Positions 1 to 5,527 of a stretch of 5,670 bases of DNA are shown here, in pieces (positions within the stretch are counted from its first letter, which is position 1; each line of letters starts with the position of its first letter). Under the pieces are notes generated by a model, which saw only the letters and a program-made list of their open reading frames with translations, ran no database searches and had not been told where the DNA came from. A program made the position numbers and the translations under genes. Source of the stretch: Deltaproteobacteria bacterium (GTDB lineage: Bacteria; Desulfobacterota_B; Binatia; UBA9968); assembly GCA_016193385.1 (NCBI GenBank), contig JACPSF010000438.1, forward strand, positions 1-5,670, given 5' to 3'.

Positions 1-529
1 CGTAGGTGGGCGTGGCCCGAATCTTCAGGCCCTTGAAGTCCTCCAGTTTCGTGACCGGCTTCCTGGTGTAGAGGGCATATCCGGATGCGCCGCGTACCAC
101 GCCCAGCAGCTTTACCCCTGCCTTCTCCTGGTTGATCTTGTCGAAGAAATCGATGACGCCGGCCGCGCGCAGGGCCTTGATCGGCCCGTCGAAATAGTCA
201 AGGAAGACGACCTCAGGCACCAGTTGGGTGTAGTAGGCTCCCGATGTGTTCAGCATATGGAAGACCCCGCGTGACAGGGCATCCACCGCCTCAAAGGGCG
301 ACACGATTTCCGGGCCACCTTTCCAGTCGATCTTGAGGCTACCGCCCGACTTCCCTTCAAGCTGTCGCTGCAGTTCCCAGACGGCGTCGTTGGAGGGATA
401 GTCCTTAAACCATGATGTAACGGCTGTGATCAGGACTGGCTTGACCGGCGCCGCCGCGGGCTGGGCTGGGGTGCGACCGAGCATTACCGCGAGGAGAACG
501 AAGAGATGGACAAGGACAGCCTTTCTCAT
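1..529 (-). CDS. TRAP transporter solute-binding protein, DctP-like (partial, C-terminus beyond left edge)
   Basis: Extracytoplasmic binding protein of a tripartite ATP-independent periplasmic transporter, which hands a substrate, usually an organic acid, to a DctQ/DctM-type membrane pair driven by an ion gradient. The 176 visible residues begin with a signal peptide (MRKAV, hydrophobic core about residues 5-18, likely cleavage near 22-27). A mature lobe follows, with the family pattern of a short substrate-recruiting strand (VLITAVTSW, 32-40), GVFHMLNTSGAYY (88-100) and the hallmark LEDFKGLKIRATPTY (162-176). In characterised TRAP binding proteins the Arg of this motif (here R171) contacts the substrate carboxylate. 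About 330 residues is usual, so roughly half is missing. The ATG at 529 is chosen because GGAGGG lies just upstream. The membrane subunits are not in the window and could lie beyond the left edge, which is downstream on this strand. The substrate is unknown; some orphan TRAP binding proteins lack adjacent membrane genes. Confidence 0.88.
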   Translation of the reverse strand, partial: MRKAVLVHLFVLLAVMLGRTPAQPAAAPVKPVLITAVTSWFKDYPSNDAVWELQRQLEGKSGGSLKIDWKGGPEIVSPFEAVDALSRGVFHMLNTSGAYYTQLVPEVVFLDYFDGPIKALRAAGVIDFFDKINQEKAGVKLLGVVRGASGYALYTRKPVTKLEDFKGLKIRATPTY

Positions 530-582
530 GGGAACCCTCCTCTCTCATGCTTTGATGTTTTAAGACTTCATAGGACGCGATT

Positions 583-611
583 CCATTAACCCGATTAAAC
601 CAAAAAGTCAA
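583..611 (-). promoter_or_regulatory. Possible promoter of the TRAP binding-protein gene with tandem TTAA-containing repeats
   Basis: On the minus strand, TTGACT (611-606) is followed after 17 bases by TAATGG (588-583), a fair -35 and a poor -10. The spacer and -10 contain two near-identical 8-9 base units, GGTTTAATC and GGGTTAAT (601-585), arranged head to tail. Such a repeat over the core promoter could be an activator or repressor site. The placement, 54-82 bases before the start codon at 529, is reasonable. The -10 match is weak, so this is tentative. Confidence 0.28.
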
Positions 612-639
612 GATACAAATGTGAGGGGACCAAGACAGA

Positions 640-803
640 CTATCCACTCAGCGCCTCCTGGGCATGCTGCTTACGTGGCCAAGGTGTTCCAACTCTAAGA
701 GATCCATCCAGAACATCGAGACTGGCGGCCGCATGCAAGCTGGCGTCGGTGTTGACTACCAGAGCCTGCGGCGCATCAATCCCGAGGCAGGCTTTTTGAC
801 CCA
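640..803 (-). other. Unassigned short reading frame (54 codons), doubtful
   Basis: An ATG at 803, with GGGAG five bases upstream, opens a 54-codon frame ending at 640, upstream of and on the same strand as the TRAP gene. I recognise no family in it (it begins MGQKACLGID). A longer version starting at 972 runs straight through a palindromic repeat and is probably not real. The frame could be a decayed gene end or chance. It is listed only because this stretch has no other content. Confidence 0.12.
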
Positions 804-836
804 TTATTCTCCCAGGTAATTTAAGCCTCCATATTC

Positions 837-888
837 GCCTGTGCGCCTGCCTGCCGCGCTTCGCTCGCACAGGTACGCGCAGACAGGC
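837..888. repeat. Palindromic, REP-like repeat element
   Basis: A GC-rich block with nested inverted repeats. CCTGTGCG (838-845) pairs perfectly with CGCACAGG (866-873). GCCTGCCTGC (845-854) pairs with GCAGACAGGC (879-888) at 9 of 10 positions. The two pairings compete, giving a clover-like or alternating hairpin. Its size, GC content and intergenic position, with a RAYT transposase fossil about 350 bases away, resemble the REP/palindromic elements that such transposases mobilise. Only one copy is seen here, so its repetitive nature in the genome is inferred. Confidence 0.5.
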
Positions 889-1239
889 TCCAAGGCCGAG
901 GAAATGTCCAGCCCTGCCTCTGGTTGGCTGGCACGTGGCCGTGGGGATAATTCTAAGGTTTTCGGTGGCCATGGCTCAAAAGCAAATTCCTATCATTTAA
1001 TAATCTCGCTTTCGTGAAACGCTCTCGTTCAAAGCTCTATAGCCGAAACGAGCAGAATGCCGGGCACCGATGGCGTCAGGTCACTTTCCATGGACAATAT
1101 GTCAGTTCAAGGCAGGCGAATGTCGAGAGGCCTGCTATATTCCTTTGCGATTGGCATCATTGCTGTGAATCTCTGCTACAGAATCGGTGCTCCTCTCAAT
1201 TTGTTTGAAACGTTTTCGGGTTGGGGCGTCGGCACCGTG
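889..1239. other. Intergenic stretch without a recognisable gene
   Basis: About 350 bases with no frame I can assign. A six-base inverted repeat, CCAGCC (908-913) with GGCTGG (926-931), may form a small hairpin. The plus-strand frame entering the RAYT fossil stays open back to 1057 and encodes a short hydrophobic run, but this part shows no similarity to the transposase family and is probably junction or decayed DNA. No tRNA or obvious promoter is seen. Confidence 0.4.
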
Positions 1240-1385
1240 ACTAAGAAATTGGAGCGGTCGAGATCATCGGCTCAGCGAGGTCAGTCTTATGGAAATGAAA
1301 GTTGGCAGATACGGATAGCGAAACGCTTGGAGGCTTCGAGTCCACTGTTGCGCGTGGACGACCACGGAAGGGCGAATTGATCTGA
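1240..1385 (+). pseudogene. C-terminal fossil of an IS200-like/REP-associated (RAYT) transposase, frameshifted
   Basis: One frame reads TKKLERSRSSAQRGQSYGNE and continues SWQIRIAKRL up to 1329. The family pattern then resumes one base back in the reading register, at 1332, as GFESTVARGRPRKGELI, with a stop at 1383-1385. Joined, this matches the typical tail of Y1/HUH transposases of the REP-associated branch: R.S..RG.PYG.E.W..R.AKRLGLEST followed by a basic GRPRK end. About 48 residues remain of some 200-240. The HUH catalytic motif and Tyr region are absent, and no upstream family sequence is visible, so the gene is both truncated and frameshifted. It cannot be an active transposase. The assignment comes from memory of the family tail, not from a search. 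Confidence 0.68.
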
Positions 1386-1459
1386 ACATTGGACTTATTC
1401 TTTTTTCCTGTTAGATTGCATTTCTTTCATAGCTTTACAGATTGTCGAGAAAGGAAAGC

Positions 1460-1484
1460 CTGACCCCCGAGCTGACCCCCCGAG
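1460..1484. repeat. Tandem duplication of CTGACCCCCGAG, possible RAYT-element boundary
   Basis: CTGACCCCCGAG (1460-1471) is followed at once by CTGACCCCCCGAG (1472-1484), two contiguous copies differing by one C. The block is preceded by AAAGGAAAGC. Purine-rich tracts followed by short CTGACCCC-type motifs often occur near RAYT genes in environmental bacteria, so this may be the downstream end of the element whose transposase fossil ends about 75 bases earlier. It also lies just downstream of the MFS stop codon, but no T-tract terminator accompanies it. Confidence 0.45.
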
Positions 1485-1527
1485 CCTGAAGCCAGAAGAG
1501 GCGTATCCCGGTGGACGAAGGGCTCGC

Positions 1528-2856
1528 TCAGCGTCGTGCCTGGGGAGAGCGATGGGGGAGCCGGAGCAGGAAGGTGGCGGGGATGGCCACGGCTGAGATG
1601 GCCGATGAGATGTACAGGGCGAGGTCATAAGAGTGCGTGACATCGAAGACTCTGCCAAAAAATACGGGCCCAAACACACCGCCAGCAACCGCACCCCCTT
1701 GAATTAGCCCCTGGATGGCCCCAAATGCACGGGATCCGAAGAGGTCCCCGATGAGGAGCGACCGCAAGGGGATGGTGCCTCCAAAGCCAACGCCGTAGAA
1801 GAGAGCGAACAGCCCTGCTTGCCAGAGGGCTGAGGGGCCGATCTGTGTGAGGGAAAGGGCAGCCACTACCTGAGAGGTGAGGAGCCCTGCCAGCACTATG
1901 CGGCGATCGATCCAGTCGGAAACGATCCCGCTGCCGAAGCGCCCGATACCGCTCAACAGGAACACCAGTCCCAAAACGCTGGCGGCCTGCGTGGAGCTGT
2001 AGCCGATGTCTTCCAGCAGCGGGATCAGATGTACGGACAGGCCGCTGAGTCCGACGAACTGGAGCGCCAGCACCAGGAGCAGCAGCCAAAACCCCCGTGT
2101 GCGGATGGCTTGGCCGGCGCTCAGCCCGCCGGCGATCTCGCTGGCTATTGCCCGGTCGGCGACCGCCCTTTCGGGTTTCTGCTCCTCCGGTGGATCTCCG
2201 TCGGGGAGGTAGCCATATCGCTTCGGTTCGGAACGGACCATCAGGGCGAGGGGGACACCAATGAGACATATCCCGAGCCCCAGCAGCCGGACAGCGTCGC
2301 GCCACCCCACGGCACTCTCCAGCATCGCCATAGTCACAATGAAGGGCCCGCTGACCACGGGTCCCATGCAGGCCAGTCCCAGCGCCCGGCCGCGGAGCCT
2401 TTGAAACCAGTTCACGATGGCTACCGGCCAGGAGATCCCGTGGGAGGCACCGCTCGCACCCATGGAGATGACCAGGAAGGCGCCGTAAAACATCCACAGG
2501 TTGGTGATAAAACTCATGAGGACCATGCCGACCCCGGTCACCAGGACGCTGCACAGAATGACGGTGCGTGGCCCCCACCGGTCTACGGTAAACCCCAGCA
2601 CGGGCGCCAGAAAGCCAGACTCTAACTGGCGGAGCGAGAATGCCCCGGAGGTCGTGGCCCGGTCCCAGTGGAACTCTTTGGAGATCGGCAGGAAAAAGGC
2701 CTGGAACCCCTGGAAGAAGACCAGGGAGAGGTAGAAATTCATCGTCACACAGGCGGCTACAATGTACCAGCCGTAAAAGATCCGAGGCGCGCGGGGGGGT
2801 CGGTTTGCGGTACCGATCGATGTATTCCTCCTTACAAATTCCAGCCTAGAGCGCAA
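1528..2856 (-). CDS. MFS transporter, oxalate/formate-antiporter or monocarboxylate-porter-like
   Basis: Secondary transporter of the inner membrane moving a small solute, probably an organic anion, with protons or by exchange. The 442-codon frame shows about 12 hydrophobic helices in two halves, separated by a charged loop near residues 209-240. The first half has the motif-A-like loop GFTVDRWGPRTVIL (88-101); the second repeats it as GIVSDWIDRRIVL (309-321). FYGWYIVAA (27-35) opens helix 1, and RAFGAIQGLIQGG with GPVFFGRVFD (376-405) is typical of the OFA/MCT-like branch. Length is normal. The start is odd. The only canonical upstream start is TTG at 2856, yet a perfect AAGGAGG sits inside the frame at 2833-2827, nine bases before an in-frame ATC (2817-2815). 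The gene follows the cupin on the same strand after 100 bases, so co-transcription is likely. The substrate cannot be named. Confidence 0.9.
   Translation of the reverse strand: MRSRLEFVRRNTSIGTANRPPRAPRIFYGWYIVAACVTMNFYLSLVFFQGFQAFFLPISKEFHWDRATTSGAFSLRQLESGFLAPVLGFTVDRWGPRTVILCSVLVTGVGMVLMSFITNLWMFYGAFLVISMGASGASHGISWPVAIVNWFQRLRGRALGLACMGPVVSGPFIVTMAMLESAVGWRDAVRLLGLGICLIGVPLALMVRSEPKRYGYLPDGDPPEEQKPERAVADRAIASEIAGGLSAGQAIRTRGFWLLLLVLALQFVGLSGLSVHLIPLLEDIGYSSTQAASVLGLVFLLSGIGRFGSGIVSDWIDRRIVLAGLLTSQVVAALSLTQIGPSALWQAGLFALFYGVGFGGTIPLRSLLIGDLFGSRAFGAIQGLIQGGAVAGGVFGPVFFGRVFDVTHSYDLALYISSAISAVAIPATFLLRLPHRSPQARR
2827..2833 (-). promoter_or_regulatory. Consensus Shine-Dalgarno inside the annotated N-terminus of the MFS gene
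   Basis: AAGGAGG on the minus strand lies downstream of the TTG at 2856. A start 5-10 bases further on would be expected, but no ATG, GTG or TTG occurs there in any frame. The in-frame codons after the site are AAT, ACA, TCG, ATC. Initiation may use the non-standard ATC (2817-2815), or a former ATG has been lost. The site decides against a confident choice of start. Confidence 0.5.
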
Positions 2857-2901
2857 AAAACGCCGGTCCTCACTTTATCCGAAAGGTTTATGAAACAGAC
2901 C

Positions 2902-2926
2902 CCGTGACCTGTCCCAAATGTCACGG
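2902..2926. other. Inverted repeat between cupin and MFS genes
   Basis: CCGTGAC (2902-2908) and GTCACGG (2920-2926) form a perfect seven-base stem with an 11-base loop. It sits in the 100-base gap between the cupin stop and the MFS gene. No run of T follows on either strand, so it is not a standard intrinsic terminator. It could trim or stabilise a shared transcript, or bind a regulator, for example one controlling the MFS gene separately. Confidence 0.4.
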
Positions 2927-2956
2927 AGAGATACGTATCAAAAGGATCACATGTGG

Positions 2957-3418
2957 CTATGGATGGGTTGGATCGACCCAACGAACCTCCTCCGGCTGTT
3001 CTACCGAAGACATACCCAGGTTAACAACGACAGGCTCCTGGTCACTCCGGACGACCACGCAGACGAGCGGCTGGTCGGCGTTGGCGTTGATCTCTTGATG
3101 GGGAACAAAAGGCGGCACGTAGATAAAATCTCCGGGGCCGGCGTCGGCGAAAAACTCTAACCGCTCTCCCCATCGCATCCTCGCCTTCCCGCTGACCACA
3201 TAGATGATACTTTCCAGCGCTCCATGATGATGAGCCCCTGTCTTGGCATTGGGATGGATCGTAGCGGTACCGGCCCAGAGCTTATTGGCCCCTGCCATAG
3301 CGCGGTTGACCGCGGCCGCGCGAGTCATACCGGGAGTTTGAGGTGTATTCAGGTCGAGCTGGCCGCTGCGAACAATCCGAACCCCATCATCCCGCCACTT
3401 CGCTCTAGATTGTGCCAT
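2957..3418 (-). CDS. Single-domain cupin protein
   Basis: A 153-residue cytoplasmic protein with one cupin barrel. Motif 1 is GAHHHGALESIIYVVSG (61-77), giving the metal ligands H63, H65 and E69. Motif 2 is GDFIYVPPFVPHQEIN (96-111), giving H107 and the closing Asn. The complete ligand set argues for a metal-binding site that still works. Cupins of this size include dioxygenases, isomerases and ligand-binding accessory proteins, so the reaction cannot be assigned. ATG at 3418 is supported by AAGGAG with a six-base gap. The MFS gene lies 100 bases downstream on the same strand, suggesting a two-gene transcript, and the ABC binding-protein relic is divergent. Its upstream region carries a strong promoter overlapped by a dyad, so it is likely regulated by a repressor, possibly responsive to the substrate of this locus. 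Confidence 0.88.
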   Translation of the reverse strand: MAQSRAKWRDDGVRIVRSGQLDLNTPQTPGMTRAAAVNRAMAGANKLWAGTATIHPNAKTGAHHHGALESIIYVVSGKARMRWGERLEFFADAGPGDFIYVPPFVPHQEINANADQPLVCVVVRSDQEPVVVNLGMSSVEQPEEVRWVDPTHP

Positions 3419-3452
3419 ATCCCTCTCCTTACTAATTGAGTCCTATCAAACC

Positions 3453-3470
3453 GATATTGGCAACAATATC
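3453..3470. promoter_or_regulatory. Perfect 18-bp dyad, probable operator over the cupin -10
   Basis: GATATTG-gcaa-CAATATC is a perfect seven-base inverted repeat with a four-base centre. It covers the -10 hexamer and the expected transcription start of the cupin promoter, the classic position for a repressor dimer. The size and spacing suit GntR, TetR or MarR-type regulators. No regulator gene is in the window. As RNA it would make only a weak AU-rich hairpin, so a DNA-binding role is more likely. Confidence 0.55.
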
Positions 3471-3494
3471 CATCCGTTAACCCAACCTTGTCAA
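3465..3494 (-). promoter_or_regulatory. Sigma70-like promoter of the cupin-MFS transcript
   Basis: On the minus strand, a perfect -35 TTGACA (3494-3489) is followed after 18 bases by GATATT (3470-3465), which matches the -10 consensus at four positions. A start near 3458 would give a leader of about 40 bases, well placed for the ribosome binding site and the ATG at 3418. The -35 lies in a small palindrome, CCTTG-T-CAAGG (3486-3496). No better promoter is visible in the gap. Confidence 0.55.
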
Positions 3495-3585
3495 GGAATT
3501 CTTTCTTTGGCACAGGCCTCTCCCGGCGGTTGTGAAACCTCACCTTGACCTCGTTGAAGCCAAAATGTTAGTTTCTGGCCGCCCG

Positions 3586-3594
3586 AAAGGAGGT
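3586..3594 (+). promoter_or_regulatory. Near-perfect ribosome binding site of the ABC binding-protein relic
   Basis: AAAGGAGGT, seven bases before the ATG at 3602, is almost the full anti-16S complement. It fixes the start of the relic. It also shows that translation initiation has been preserved although the coding part is broken, which suggests recent decay. Confidence 0.7.
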
Positions 3595-3601
3595 AGAAGC
3601 C

Positions 3602-3891
3602 ATGCTGAGAAGGCTCTTAACGACGATTCTCGCTCTGGCGGCCCTTCTGAGCTCCGGAAGCTCGGGCTCGGCGCAAGAAAAACTCCGGCTTGCATGGGCG
3701 GGAGCGAGCCCTACCAACAGCCCCGTCTGGGTGATGCAGGAAAAAAAATTACTACAGAAACAGGGCTTCGATCACCGTTCCATATCCTTTTCCCTGCCGT
3801 TTGAGGATCGGCTCAAGCCACCCGGCATTCGGAGCGCGGAAAAGCGGATATGCTGGTTTCTTCCCCGCAGGTGGTACGGCCGAAAAACTAG
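3602..3891 (+). pseudogene. ABC transporter substrate-binding protein, NMT1/SsuA-like, truncated and frameshifted
   Basis: The ATG at 3602 opens a signal peptide (MLRRLLTTILALAALLSSG, cleavage near SGSA-Q at 24-25). It is followed by EKLRLAWAGASPTNSPVWVM and QEKKLLQKQGFD (26-56), the usual N-terminus of periplasmic binding proteins of the NMT1/THI5/SsuA type. After about codon 57 the frame turns into Arg/Pro-rich sequence without family character, stopping at 3994. A family-like piece, GKADMLVSSPQVV (3838-3876), resembling the middle S/AG.ADM segment, appears in another frame and ends at a TAG (3889-3891). A normal member has about 310-340 codons, but the next gene starts at 4133, so most of the protein is deleted as well as frameshifted. 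The intact version would have served an ABC importer. It may have fed the downstream molybdenum hydroxylase substrate, which is inference. Confidence 0.72.
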
Positions 3892-4057
3892 GCTGTCGCC
3901 GGTTTGCCCGGCATACCGTCTCCGGGAACCACGCAGCGGAGTACTTGTTTTTAACGGCCCAGCTAGTATAAATGGGCTCTCATTTATTCTCTAAGGAAGA
4001 TTGAGCCGTGGAGCGACTCGCATTGGAAGAAATAATGGGGCTTATTCCCAGTTTCGC

Positions 4058-4071
4058 TTGCCTATTGGCAA
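4058..4071. promoter_or_regulatory. Dyad TTGCC-tatt-GGCAA upstream of the molybdenum hydroxylase genes
   Basis: A perfect five-base inverted repeat with a four-base centre overlaps the -35 of the candidate promoter described next. A further GGCAAG at 4076-4081 could pair alternatively with CTTGCC (4057-4062). It is a possible operator, but short dyads arise by chance more often than the 18-bp one at the cupin. Confidence 0.3.
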
Positions 4072-4093
4072 TCCGGGCAAGATTATGTAAAAG
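4065..4093 (+). promoter_or_regulatory. Candidate promoter of the molybdenum hydroxylase operon
   Basis: TTGGCA (4065-4070) is five of six to the -35 consensus. It is followed after 17 bases by TAAAAG (4088-4093), four of six to the -10. A start near 4100 would leave a leader of about 33 bases before the ATG at 4133. It lies in the non-coding gap left by the decayed binding-protein gene, so the operon may also be reached by transcripts from further upstream. Confidence 0.35.
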
Positions 4094-4132
4094 ACTCACG
4101 TTGCCGTAACCGAAAGCCAGCTTGTTTAAGGG

Positions 4133-5026
4133 ATGAGAAGCTTCGATTATTTTGCTCCCCAAAGCCTCGCCGACGCAACCTCTCTGCTTCGCCGATACGG
4201 AACTAAGGCCAGACTTCTGGCCGGAGGGACAGATCTCCTTCTTCGCCTGGAGCGGCGGTTGATTGAGACTAGCGTGGTCGTTGACCTTAAAAAAATCCAC
4301 GCCCTAAGAGGAATTAAGGCAGACCGCAAAGGCCTCCGGATCGGGGCGGTGACACTGATGGATGAGATCGCCTCTTCTCCTTTGGTTCAAGGTCGATACG
4401 GTATGATAGCCAAAGGAGCGGCCGCCGTCGGCTCGATTCAGACGCGAAACAGGGCCACCCTGGGCGGCAATTTGTGCAATGCCTCACCCGCCGCCGATAC
4501 CGCGCCTCCGCTGATTGCCCTGTCGGCGCGGGCTCGCATCGCAGGTAGTCGACGCGATCGGGAGGTGCCCCTGGAAGAATTCTTCCTCGCGCCGGGGAAA
4601 ACATGTCTCCAACCGAATGAGCTTCTCAAGGAAATCTTCATTCCGTCCCCGGCTGGAAGATCCGGCGGCTCGTTTCAGCGATGCACGCGCACGGCTATGG
4701 ACATCGCCCTGGTGAACTGCGCAGTTTTTCTCTCCCTGGTATCCAAACGCGAGATCGTTGCGGATATTCGGATTGCCTTGGGGGCGGTGGCGCCCACGCC
4801 GGTGAGAGCTCAACCGGCCGAGGATGTCCTCAAGGGCAAGAACCCCGATAGGGACGCGATTGAGGAAGCTGCCGAGCGCGCCGTCGCTAGCGTGAGCCCT
4901 ATTGATGACGTACGCTCTAGCGCAAGCTACCGCCGTGAGATGGTGCGGGTCTTAACCCGGCGGGCTATCGAGGAGGCCTTAAAAGAGGCCTTAGGCTCCG
5001 CCAGAGGCGGATCAGCCTCGGGCTGA
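4133..5026 (+). CDS. Molybdenum hydroxylase FAD-binding subunit (xanthine dehydrogenase/CoxM family)
   Basis: Medium subunit of a heterotrimeric molybdenum hydroxylase. It carries FAD and passes electrons from the iron-sulfur subunit to an acceptor in the cytoplasm or at the inner membrane. The 297 residues match the usual 280-300. The N-terminus MRSFDYFAPQSLADA is the standard opening. The two FAD-binding signatures are LLAGGTDLL (28-36) and TLGGNLCNASPAADTAP (109-125). The C-terminal domain begins around FQRCTRTAMDIALVNCAV (181-198), a form of the R.A.DIA.V segment. The Tyr loop found in some CODH medium subunits cannot be judged here. The ATG at 4133 is right by alignment, but its ribosome binding site is poor: AAGGG nearly touches the start codon. 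It is the first of three genes, followed 27 bases later by the iron-sulfur subunit. The order M-S-L is shared by CO dehydrogenases and several N-heterocycle and aldehyde oxidoreductases, so function stays general. Confidence 0.93.
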   Translation: MRSFDYFAPQSLADATSLLRRYGTKARLLAGGTDLLLRLERRLIETSVVVDLKKIHALRGIKADRKGLRIGAVTLMDEIASSPLVQGRYGMIAKGAAAVGSIQTRNRATLGGNLCNASPAADTAPPLIALSARARIAGSRRDREVPLEEFFLAPGKTCLQPNELLKEIFIPSPAGRSGGSFQRCTRTAMDIALVNCAVFLSLVSKREIVADIRIALGAVAPTPVRAQPAEDVLKGKNPDRDAIEEAAERAVASVSPIDDVRSSASYRREMVRVLTRRAIEEALKEALGSARGGSASG

Positions 5027-5053
5027 AACAGGCAATAGGCAACTTGAAAAAAA

Positions 5054-5527
5054 ATGGCAGAGATTAAAAAACGAATACGTGTGACGGTCAACGGAGAACG
5101 CTACGAGAAGGACGTGTCGCCCGGAAAGTCGTTGCTCGACTTTCTACGCACGGACCTCAACCTCACCGGAACGAAGGAAGGATGCGGGGAAGGGGAATGC
5201 GGGGCCTGCTCGGTTATCTTAAATGGGCGACTGGTGGATTCCTGTCTGATTCTTGCCTTCGAGGCGGAAGGTCAGGAGATCCAAACAATCGAAGGAATCA
5301 GTCACCATGACCGGCTTCACCCCTTACAGAAAGCGTTCGCCGAGAAAGGGGCGGCTCAGTGCGGTTACTGCACGCCGGGAATGATCATGGCGGCCAAATA
5401 TCTTTTGGACCACAATCCGTCGCCGACACCCGAACAGACACTCAAGGCGATCGCCGGCAACCTCTGCCGATGCACCGGCTACGGCTCGATCGTTGATGCA
5501 ATACTGTCGGCTGCGAAAGAACGATGA
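5054..5527 (+). CDS. Molybdenum hydroxylase [2Fe-2S] subunit (CoxS/XdhC-like small subunit family)
   Basis: Small electron-transfer subunit of the same enzyme, carrying two [2Fe-2S] clusters between the molybdenum centre and FAD. The N-terminal plant-ferredoxin fold has ligands C44, C49, C52 (in GCGEGECGAC) and C64. The helical domain has C103 and C106 (QCGYCTPGM) and C138 and C140 (GNLCRCTGY). All eight Cys are present, so both clusters should form. Q102 next to C103 matches the family's pterin-contacting Gln. Length, 157 residues, is typical. There is no twin-arginine or other signal, so the protein is cytoplasmic. No strong ribosome binding site is seen before the ATG at 5054, where an A-rich stretch precedes it. 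The stop overlaps the large-subunit start as ATGA, implying translational coupling. Confidence 0.95.
   Translation: MAEIKKRIRVTVNGERYEKDVSPGKSLLDFLRTDLNLTGTKEGCGEGECGACSVILNGRLVDSCLILAFEAEGQEIQTIEGISHHDRLHPLQKAFAEKGAAQCGYCTPGMIMAAKYLLDHNPSPTPEQTLKAIAGNLCRCTGYGSIVDAILSAAKER

Noticed and set aside
640..972. 110-codon minus-strand open frame
   Set aside because: It runs through the palindromic repeat at 837-888, matches no family I know and has no ribosome binding site at its own start. Only a shorter 54-codon version is mentioned, with low confidence.
1057..1239. Plus-strand frame with a hydrophobic segment leading into the transposase fossil, possibly a small membrane protein
   Set aside because: No good ribosome binding site, and it continues without a break into the transposase tail. 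The hydrophobic run looks like chance or junction DNA.
1460..1490. GC-rich repeat as an intrinsic terminator of the MFS gene
   Set aside because: The units are direct, not inverted, repeats and no convincing stem with a T-tract follows on the minus strand.
2029..2625. 198-codon plus-strand frame
   Set aside because: Antisense shadow of the MFS gene, His/Gly/Pro-rich with no family character. The opposite strand is a clear transporter.
2904..3098. Plus-strand frame starting TCPKCHGEIRI, like half of a zinc ribbon
   Set aside because: Only one CxxC pair, no second knuckle, and most of it lies antisense to the cupin C-terminus. The CxxC comes partly from the hairpin sequence.
3544..3572. TTGACC followed by TTAGTT as a plus-strand promoter for the binding-protein relic
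   Set aside because: The -10 matches only two of six positions, too weak to list.
3980..4300. 106-codon minus-strand frame containing a plausible-looking helical segment (LLHNLARIANRQAKLG)
   Set aside because: It overlaps the real FAD subunit start antisense, has no recognised family and lies in DNA left by gene decay. It could hide an unrelated relic, but I cannot support it.
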